Shown: one piece after another, positions 55,929-64,000 of the stretch
Numbering within the stretch: position 1 is the stretch's first letter
How the letters are laid out: each line of letters opens with the position of its first letter
Translations under genes and position numbers: made by a program
Origin: Ziziphus jujuba
Lineage: Eukaryota; Streptophyta; Magnoliopsida; Rosales; Rhamnaceae
Reading direction: 5' to 3'
NCBI RefSeq assembly: GCF_031755915.1
Contig: NC_083379.1
Coordinates: 27,280,001 to 27,344,000 of the forward strand
Length of the DNA: 64,000 nucleotides
The notes under the pieces: generated by a model
Seen by the model: only the letters and a program-made list of their open reading frames with translations
Databases searched by the model: none
What the model was told of the DNA's origin: nothing

Positions 55929-57671
55929 TGATGTGTGAAATCAACTCGCAAGTGCACGAATCGTTTTCAAGTAATAAAGTGGAAAAATAGGGTTGTCGTA
56001 CCCAAGGGATTAAGTATTAAGTACCAAAGATAATTAGATTTTGATAATATTTGAACTAAAATTTAAGATGGCAATTGAAAACTAAATAAACTAAATTAAA
56101 CAAAAGCAATCAATTAAAATTAGATCAATTTCAAGTAAGAGAGAGAATTGAATAATTATGAATACTAGGGCATTTGATTTCACCACTAACTATTCCAATT
56201 TAATTACTTAAATATGTGAATTTAACTAACTAGTAATTTTGTTAACCACACTTAATCACAAAATTAATCAAAAGTAGTTTCCACTCACAATTGATAATAT
56301 TCACATAACCTAATTTATTCCTTCCGGCCTATAAATTAAATCATGCAAATTCATCAAGCATAGATTAAGCAAATAATATGGCATGAGACATAACTATTTT
56401 CCAATCAATTATGCATTCATGTAAATCATTGAAGATCCATAATATTATCCTTTTCCAAGCTCAAATATTATTAAAATCATTCATTCCTTCCGGCCTATGA
56501 AAAAAGCATTAAGTATACCAATGATTTATTAACAAAACATATTACTAATTAAATAAAACTCAACATATATTAAAATAATTAAACCTTCATAGTTAGGGCT
56601 ACATCATAGCCCTAGCTATGAAAATTAGTTCATGGTAAAAATAATTTCAACATCCATAATTATTAAAAATAATAAGAGTCACAATTAAAGAGAAAGGAAA
56701 AGAGAATAAAAACTATTGAAGAAATTCTCCTCCAAGAGCTCTCAAAGTCGTACCCTTCTTCTCCAAGCAAGCCCACGTCTCTCTGCCTCCTCCAAGCTCT
56801 CCAATTGATCTTCTAAAACTCTAAAACGTTAAAATTCTAGAACCCTTAAGAGAATCTTAGAAACTCCCAAAATTTGGTTTGTTTCTATTTAAACCTCCTA
56901 AAAGCTCTTAAATAACTCTCTAAACTTGTATATCTTCCTTCAATGTGGTGGGGGCTATATATATAGGATCTTGGGAATCTTTTTCTCTCTTTATTTTCAA
57001 TGTGGGAGTCTTGGAAGATACCTTTTTTAGGCCATGAAAAGGGTTAGATGAATTTCATGGGTAAAAAAGAAACTGTATATTACTTGCTCTCTATTACTTT
57101 CCTTTTATCTAATTCCTCCTAAAAAAATAGTTAATTAGTCTAATTTATCCTTAATGAAGCATGTGACATGACATGTGCCCATTAATGATAAATTAACCAA
57201 TTATTTCCACTTGTTTTTATCTTGGCCCTCAAATTGCCTTGATTCCCTCTTTTGATCAATGGTGGAGATTTAACTAGAATATTCCTTTTTATAAATTCCA
57301 AATTTTAAATGATGATAACTCTTTGCTCGCACCTCGAAATCCAAAAATAACGAGACATTGGAAATCCTCAGATCGTGATGATTCATATGACATCCACTTC
57401 CACCATGAAATTCCCGATAGAATCTTTATGGAATTTTTAAGGTATCTTTTTGGAATCTTTTTAATGCTTAGTCCGTTTGAGCTCAAATCTTGCTTCCACC
57501 ATAATTCGACCCAAGGAATCCATCTTTATGGTTGTTTTCTTAAAATTCTTCCTCTTTCACCGAGATTAAGAAAAATACATAATTAAGTATCTTTCCATAA
57601 CAAATTAACACAAACTAACAAATATTAAGCTATAAATATGGCATAAAATCATCAATATTTTAGACCTAACA
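55929..57671 (-). repeat. A6 left LTR (1743 bp), shared by two units
   Basis: TGATGTGTGAAATC to GACCTAACA on the plus strand. 3' LTR for A6 and 5' LTR for the truncated unit to its left. TATA block at about 56958-56969. Confidence 0.94.
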
Positions 57672-59521
57672 AATACCCCCAAACTTAAGATTTGCTAGTC
57701 CCTAGCAAAGAAAAAGAATAAGAAAATGAAATTTTATTTAACGAACATAAGATACTTTAATGAGGTGCCTCAAAGATTGTATAACATATGACTTTTCAAA
57801 TGGTTTCAAAGTAATTATGTAACAGAATACCTTATATTCTATCCAACATATATGATACTTCCAATGTGTGTATGTGAAAATCAATTTATACACTTAATTA
57901 TCATATGCTTGAATAAATTTACAAGAATTAGAGATTGGTAATAACGTATGAACTACCATATGCTTGACTTAATTATCACTCTCCACTAATGTAGGTTAAG
58001 GCACCACCTTAAATCATTAGGACTTCATGGTTTCTATTGTTAAGGCTAATGGATAAGGCTAAAGAAAGAAAAGGATAGGATATAATAAATCAAAGAAAGA
58101 AAGCTAAAATTAAATATCAATGAATAAATTACTTGTAAAATTTGTTTCTTTATTAGAACTTCTTTTCTTATTTTAACTACAATTTCAATATCCTTTTTCT
58201 CCTTTTTATTGTGCATACATTCTTCAAACCACACATATTCTTTCTTTATTTTTTTTTTCTTTCTTTTCCACTAAACCCCCAAACTTATTTTTCTTCTTAT
58301 TGCACATTCAAACCTCCAATTTACACAAAAATGCATACTAGAGCCAAATTCACCAAATACTTAACCTCCAAACTTTTTTTTTTCTTTTTTTTCATTTTTT
58401 TCTTTTTCAACACTCAAACAAGCTCACAAGCATATATTCATATCAATTCAATTAAAGCTCTCTTTGACTAATGTTCAAGGTAGGAAAAAGAAATTTAAGG
58501 CTCAAAAAGGGTAAGTAAATGTGCTTTAATGAAGAAAAGGCTCTAATACATCTTTATGCATCCTAAAGGCTCAAATAAGGTACTAGTGGAAGATAATGTA
58601 TTAGGTTGGCTTGAAAGGCTCAAACTTAAACAAAGATGGCCTAAATCATGTTCTTAATAATGCATTCACCTAGGATTTCGCCTCAAGCAATAATCAAGTA
58701 AGTTCTAGAGTTCAATTAATAATAAAGTACTCTAATTCATGCAAACCTTCTTCAAAACACAATCTAATTTATGCATTATTGATTATGTGCTCAAAATTTA
58801 TTGAAAGTAACAATATGCGAATATAACTTCAAGCATTTAAGCATACACAAAAACAAATCCACCATCTAAAAACCAATTTATTTTCAATCATAGTCTTATC
58901 ATTGGCTCATTAAAGTACTTAAGAAAACACCACAAAAACAATTTTTATTTTTTTTTATAATAATGAAGGAAAATAAAAACTAAAACTAACATTTTTGAAA
59001 ACTTATAAAAACACTTAAATGGACAAGATTTAAAAGATGCAAAGCATGCTTTTCACCCCCAAACTTAAAATGAACAATGTCCTCATTGTAAAAAAACATA
59101 AAATAAAGCAAAAGTAAATAAAAGGTAAAGAATACTCCCCTTTGAAGACATGGAATGTTCCTCGTAATGTGAAAAATTGAGAAAAACCTACATGTTGCAT
59201 TTTCCCTACACACCACGTGGCCAAAAAGAAGGGAATGTGCCCATGCAAGTTGATGTACTCCAATGAATATTCAAGGTGGTTATACTCGAAAAATCTAGCT
59301 TTAGACTTGAAATTCTCAACATTTATCTTTTGCTTTTTTGCACCTAAACATCTTAAAACCTTGCAAAAAATCAAACAAAACACATCAAAACAACCTAAAA
59401 ACAAGAAAACAAGCAAAAACAACTAAAATAAATAGATAAAAAATAGGTAAACAAAGAAACTTGGGTTGCCTCCCAAGAGCGCTTGTTTAAAGTCATTAGC
59501 TTGACTTCATCCTTTTGATTT
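57672..59521 (-). other. A6 3' noncoding region with three polypurine-like motifs
   Basis: Homologous to A1 1784-3563. The exact 13-mer ACCCCCAAACTTA (minus strand TAAGTTTGGGGGT) occurs at 57675-57687, 58275-58287 and 59055-59067; the first is the tract at the LTR. It also has purine-rich runs near 58245-58265 and 58375-58405. The open frame at 59030-59422 is discussed under rejected items. Confidence 0.8.
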
Positions 59522-60747
59522 TCAACCTGGATTAAATATATAAATGATGTCATCCTTATAATATTGTCCAAGCTTATGATATGGAAACTGTGCATGATGA
59601 TAATCTTGTGGTCTTGGCAAACTTTTTACTCCTTGTACTATATAAGTCTCAATTTGAACTAAAAGCATGAATTGAACTTTCTTTTCCGTAGATTGGATTC
59701 TTTTAGGTCCAAAAATGCTTTGTTTGTCTCCTTTTGGGATGCATTCAACCTCAATTGCATTTTCGGAGCATGGATATACATCTTGGGCTCTTGAAAATTC
59801 AATATTTGGCTTGAAATTTTGAGATTTAGTCTCTGTTGGTAAGCAATCTTCTTGAAGTGTGGCCATAGCTTTATACTCATCGGATTTGGCCAACTTTTGG
59901 CTTCATTGATTCCTTGACTTATCCTCTTCATGATCCTTAAGCCCTTTTTGCAATGAATTTGAAGGAAAATTAGAAAATTCCCATGAACTAGTGATAGTGA
60001 GTTGGGAAACTTCTTGTGGTGGGCAATTTTGGTCATGTGTGTGTACCTCATTAAATTATCCAAAATTGAAGATTCTTGCTGCATTTCACTCCTTATAGAC
60101 ACCTCTTCATGTTCCTCAATTTTTTCATCATTATGTGGCTCTTGAAAGGATTCAAATTCATCAACTTGCTTATTACAAGTAATCTCCATGTTAATTTCTA
60201 AGTCTTCTTGAGATCCTTGTGAAAAAGTTGTCTTTGGTTGCTTTAATTGAACTTGAAAGTTTGTACTTGGAGGATATTGATTTTGCAACTTGCCAATCGC
60301 ATCATAACATTTAGAAAATGTTTCCCTATGCCTTTCCATACACTCAATCAAAGATGTGCTCACTTGATAACTTGAAAGATCTGAATTGTCATACCTTGAA
60401 TAACTTTGCGGAGCAAAAGGATTTCCCACTTGACAATGTTCACTTAAATGATTGCTTCCACACCATTGACATGTTATAGCTTGAACCCCAAAATTTGCAA
60501 CTTGATTATATTGTCTTGATAAGTCTTCTATTGAGTCTTCTAGAGCAAAAGGATTCCCCACTTGACAATTTTCACTTGAGTGATTTACTCCACACCATTC
60601 ACAAGATACAGGTTGAACTCTAAAATTTGCAACGAATTTAGACATGATTGCAAGATTCTTTTGTAACTCGACAAAATTTTCACTTGGAGAACTAGTTGGC
60701 TCCTCATAATCCCAATAAGGTTGATGACCATAAGCTTGATATTCCAT
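59522..60747 (-). pseudogene. A6 ORF with two zinc-knuckle-like motifs, unknown function, frameshifted
   Basis: Read from ATG 60747: aromatic/acidic start (MEYQAYGHQPYWDYEEP), a short helical stretch, then two near-identical motifs CEWCGVNHSSENC and CQWCGSNHLSEHC, each followed by QVGNPFA. A1's Gag knuckle is also followed by QVGNPFA, so they likely descend from that knuckle by duplication. Then a Q/E-rich middle and, in another frame, a tail ending IIYIFNPG at 59522. The ORF is open for 362 codons, but from about 60050 onward a neighbouring frame looks like the original, implying a one-base deletion near 60050 and a stop near 59906. No capsid, protease or polymerase domain. Possible role: binding element RNA for packaging by partner proteins. 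I know no named family for it. Confidence 0.75.
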
Positions 60748-61128
60748 GATTTTCCTAAAAAGAAAACACTAGCAAAACAAAGGTTCAAATTAATTGCAAG
60801 TTTCATAAGCAAACAATTAAAATTAAACCCTAATATACAAACTAAAATTGAAAATAACAAAGATAAACAAAAGTTGAAAATAAGAAAAACCCCTAAGTAT
60901 GCATAACTTTTAACCTAGACACCAATAAATTAAAAATACAATTTTGGTTCCAACTACCACAAACTAAGTATTAAAAATTCAAAGCAAGTTGGTCAAACAA
61001 GCAAAGAATTAAAACCCTAGCATGCAACACTAAAACCAAAATTAAGAAATAAATATAAAAATTTAAAATAAGAAAACAATGTTCAAAGTACTACTAAACC
61101 CAATCCGAATTAATATTAATGCCTTAAT
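60748..61128 (-). other. A6 leader
   Basis: About 380 bp. From about 60880 to the primer site it parallels A1's leader almost base for base (accaataaattaaaaatacaattttgg, aaagcaagttgg, aaccctagcatgcaac). Confidence 0.82.
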
Positions 61129-61145
61129 CCTCGGCAACGGTGCCA
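61129..61145 (-). promoter_or_regulatory. A6 tRNA-Asp primer site, two mismatches
   Basis: Plus strand CCTCGGCAACGGTGCCA. Both differences from the tRNA-Asp 3' end are C-to-T. Confidence 0.88.
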
Positions 61146-61151
61146 AAAACT

Positions 61152-62872
61152 TGATGTGTGAAATCAACTCGCAAGTGCACGAATCGTTTTCAAGTAATAA
61201 AGTGGAAAAATAGGGTTGTCGTACCAAGGGATTAAGTATTAAGTACCAAAGATAATTAGGTTTTGATAATATTTGAACTAAAATTTAAGATGGCAATTGA
61301 AAACTAAATAAACTAAATTAAACAAAAGCAATCAATTAAAATTAGATCAATTTCAAGTAAGAGAGAGAATTGAATAATTATGAATACTAGGGCATTTGAT
61401 TTCACCACTAACTATTCCAATTTAATTACTTAAATATGTGAATTTAACTAACTAGTAATTTTGTTAACCACACTTAATCACAAAATTAATCAAAAGTAGT
61501 TTCCACTCACAATTGATAATATTCACATAACCTAATTTATTCCTTCCGGCCTATAAATTAAATCATGCAAATTCATCAAGCATAGATTAAGCAAATAATA
61601 TGGCATGAGACATAACTATTTTCCAATCAATTATGCATTCATGTAAATCATTGAAGATCCATAATATTATCCTTTTCCAAGCTCAAATATTATTAAAATC
61701 ATTCATTCCTTCCGGCCTATGAAAGCATTAAGTATACCAATGATTTATTAACAAAACATATTACTAATTAAATAAAACTCAACATATATTAAAATAATTA
61801 AACCTTCATAGTTAGGGCTACATCATAGCCCTAGCTATGAAAATTAGTTCATGGTAAAAATAATTTCAAATAATAAGAGTCACAATTAAAGAGAAAGGAA
61901 AAGAGAATAAAAACTATTGAAGAAATTCTCCTCCAAGAGCTCTCAAAGTCGTAGCTTTCTTCTCCAAGCAAGCCCACGTCTCTCTGCCTCCTCCAAGCTC
62001 TCCAATTGATCTTCTAAAACTCTAAAACTTTAAAATCCTAGAACCCTTAAGAGAATCTTAGAAACTCCCAAAATTTGGTTTGTTTCTATTTAAGCCTCCT
62101 AAAAGCTCTTAAATAACTCTCTAAACTTGTATATCTTCCTTCAATGTGGTGGGGGCTACATATATAGGGCCTTGGGAATCTTTTTCTCCCTTTATTTTCA
62201 ATGTGGGAGTCTTGGAAGATACCTTTTTTAGGTCATGAAAAGGGTTGGACGAATTTCATGTGTAAAAAAGAAACTGTATATTACTTGCTCTCTACTACTT
62301 TCCTTTTATCTAATTCCTCCTAAAAAAATAGTTAATTAGTCTAATTTACCCTTAGTGAAGCATGTGACATGACATGTGCCCATTAATGATAAATTAACCA
62401 ATTATTGCCACTTATTTTATCTTGGCCCTCAAATTGCCTTGATTCTCTCTTTTGATCAATGGTGGAGATTTAACTAGAATATTCCTCTTTATAAATTCGA
62501 AATTTTAAATGATGATAACTCTTTGCTCGCACCTCGAAATCCAAAAATAACGAGACATTGGAAATCCTCAGATCGTGATGATTCATATGGCATCCACTTC
62601 CACTATGAAATTCCCGATAAAATCTTTATGGAATCTTTAAGGTATCTTTTTGAAATCTTTTTAATGCTTAATCCGTTCGAGCTCAAATCTTGCTTCCCAC
62701 CATAATTCGACCCAAGGAATCCATCTTTATGGTTGTTTTCTTAAAACTCTTCCTCTTTCACCTAGATTAAGAAAAATACATAATTAAGTATCTTTCCATA
62801 ACAAATTAACACAAACTAACAAATATTAAGTTATAAATATGGCATAAAATCATCAATATTTTAGACCTAACA
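61152..62872 (-). repeat. A6 right (5') LTR (1721 bp)
   Basis: TGATGTGTGAAATC to GACCTAACA. It shares subtype-specific bases with the left LTR (gtgtgaaatc, aactaactag, cattgaagatcc). The TATA is altered to ctacatatatagg near 62157. Confidence 0.94.
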
Positions 62873-62971
62873 TTAAGTAAATCCAATTCATCTTCAACTA
62901 GAAATCGAGATATCATGTGCCTTAAATGTCAAGGCAGGGGTCATATTACAAGTCAATGTCCTAATAAAAGG
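62873..62971 (+). pseudogene. gag: Group B-type gag scrap with zinc knuckle
   Basis: SKSNSSSTRNRDIMCLKCQGRGHITSQCPNKR: a CCHC knuckle with all four ligands, flanked by an A LTR on the left and a C LTR on the right. Confidence 0.85.
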
Positions 62972-64000
62972 TGATGCGAATCCACCAGAACTTGCTCAAC
63001 CGACAACCTGCTGGGGTGTCGACCCGATATGGATGAAGATCAGGCCGATCACTATTGCTCAAGCTAAGAAGTTTAAGGAAAATCTTACTGCCTTTATCCA
63101 GGGAGTAACTCATGTTCAAAAGGGCTTGTCCATACCCGAAGATCCAAGACCTATTTTGAGCATACAAGTGGTGGAAGCTGGTATTGATCTGGGTAGCGGT
63201 TTTGGTGCAATTATGGAGGCCGGGAAGCATGAAATGGTTCCATTGTTTCATGGATTCAATACATATGTCTAAGAGGACATGGAATCAATTCAAGTAAGCT
63301 TCAAAGTCATCCAAGAAGGGGTTGTACGGACAGTTAGTAAATTTGGCCTGTTTTCGCTGTATTTTGTGCTGGCTTTACTGTATTATGCTGAGTTAGTTTT
63401 TTCTCTTTCTTCCAAGCAAAGGAAACATGTGGGACTTCATGATCAACTTATTTGGCATCCTAAAAAGCATATTGAAACTGATTTGGAGCTCAAATCGGTC
63501 AAAGAATGGTCAAAGTCAACTTAGTCAAAAATGTAGTATTTTAGTTTCCTAATTTGATTCTACTTTTTGTTTTAGGAAATTACCATTTTTTTTATTTTTA
63601 TTTATTTATTTTATGGACAAATAAGTTTAGAAAAGTTATTATTTTATTATTTTCATTATAAATTAATTAATTCCTAATTCAAAATAAAGGAATTAATTAA
63701 ACCAAATTAGATTAGGAAAGGAGTGAGAATTTCGGCCACCATAGGAAACTACTTTGTATGGCTGGTTTTCCCTTTGTTTTTAGATTTTTATTTCGTGACT
63801 TTGTAGCCTATTTAAAGGCTTATTTTTCAATAAGAATTAAGCTTGAATTTTATACAGAAAATTATTTGTGAGATTGAATTCTCTTTGTTCTTTTGAACAC
63901 CTAAAACACCATTGGTGAATGAGTGTTTTAGTTTGACTTATCAATAGGCCTTCCATCACCTATTATGGCATCTTCATTATATACCAACGTTTCTAATCAT
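62972..64000 (+). repeat. C-d LTR, runs off the window
   Basis: TGATGCGAATCCACC; open C-terminal frame 63033-63272 (RPITIAQAKKFKENLTAFIQG ... GFNTYV). TATTTAAAGG near 63808. By comparison with C-b it should end about 100 bases past the window edge. It follows gag directly, so it is either a fresh insertion or the product of a deletion. Confidence 0.9.

Larger units (their letters stand above)
55929..62872 (-). mobile_element. A6: non-autonomous Athila-type element with its own ORF
   Basis: 6.94 kb: LTR 61152-62872, primer site, leader, one ORF region, the conserved 3' noncoding region, polypurine tract, LTR 55929-57671. There is no gag-pol. The leader, 3' region and LTRs are clearly homologous to A1. 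The left LTR is followed by another primer site and leader, so two units were joined by sharing an LTR; flanking bases (AAACT, TTAAG) show no duplication. Confidence 0.92.

Noticed and set aside
59030..59422. Open frame (130 codons) with a hydrophobic start in the A6 3' region, matched at 40511-40798 in A4; a possible small env-like or membrane protein.
   Set aside because: Differences between the two copies almost all change amino acids, the A1 and A3 versions are truncated by a deletion, and the hydrophobic start is a T-rich stretch. No sign of selection on protein sequence.

Overview
This window is a dense stack of nested, mostly broken LTR retrotransposons of the Ty3/gypsy superfamily. 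I find no host gene I can support. The organism is very probably a flowering plant, likely a eudicot. Two tRNA primer-binding sites recur and both match plant tRNA 3' ends (tRNA-Asp and initiator tRNA-Met), the polyproteins belong to plant gypsy lineages, and the DNA is AT-rich.

Five repeat groups are distinguished here; the letters are mine. Group A is Athila-type, with ~1.7 kb LTRs running TGTTAGGTC...ACACATCA, a tRNA-Asp primer site and an FMDD reverse transcriptase. Groups B, C and D are related chromovirus-type elements with a YFDD reverse transcriptase, an initiator-Met primer site where visible, and LTRs ending in GTATCA. Their polyprotein reading frame runs into the 3' LTR. They most resemble the CRM (centromeric) lineage, with Reina as the alternative. 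Group E is one fragment of another LTR.

Layout: 1-41 and 11390-13295 are a group B gag-PR-RT relic split by A1 (42-11389, minus). A1 is a complete Athila-type element with an uninterrupted 1868-codon gag-pol, intact primer site and target duplication AATGA. 13296-14456 is a truncated A LTR (A2). 14457-17719 holds two B relics in opposite orientation. 17720-22656 is a minus-strand C relic with a nested 2 kb C element (20561-22607, duplication ATTGC). 22657-28598 is a near-complete B element plus a partial extra LTR. 28599-35030 is a C LTR and leader split by A3 (29066-34470, duplication CCTTC). 35031-38036 is a hybrid with a D LTR at one end and a C LTR at the other. 38037-43991 is A4. 43992-49401 is a D element with duplicated ends. 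49402-51804 is an E LTR piece split by a solo A LTR (A5). 51805-53357 is the only stretch without recognisable repeat signatures. 53358-55798 is another B relic. 55799-62872 is A6, a non-autonomous Athila-type element in a tandem arrangement. 62873-64000 is a gag scrap and a C LTR running off the window.

A1 is the only copy that looks able to make a full set of proteins (Gag, protease, reverse transcriptase, RNase H, integrase). A6 has Athila LTRs, primer-site region and 3' noncoding region but replaces gag-pol with one ORF carrying two zinc-knuckle-like motifs, so it would depend on proteins from an A1-like partner. Among B and C elements, four copies share one RT-to-integrase deletion junction, which points to a deletion derivative that kept moving. 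The decayed copies show premature stops, many explainable as C-to-T or G-to-A changes, as expected of silenced, methylated repeats. All identity and divergence statements are by eye.
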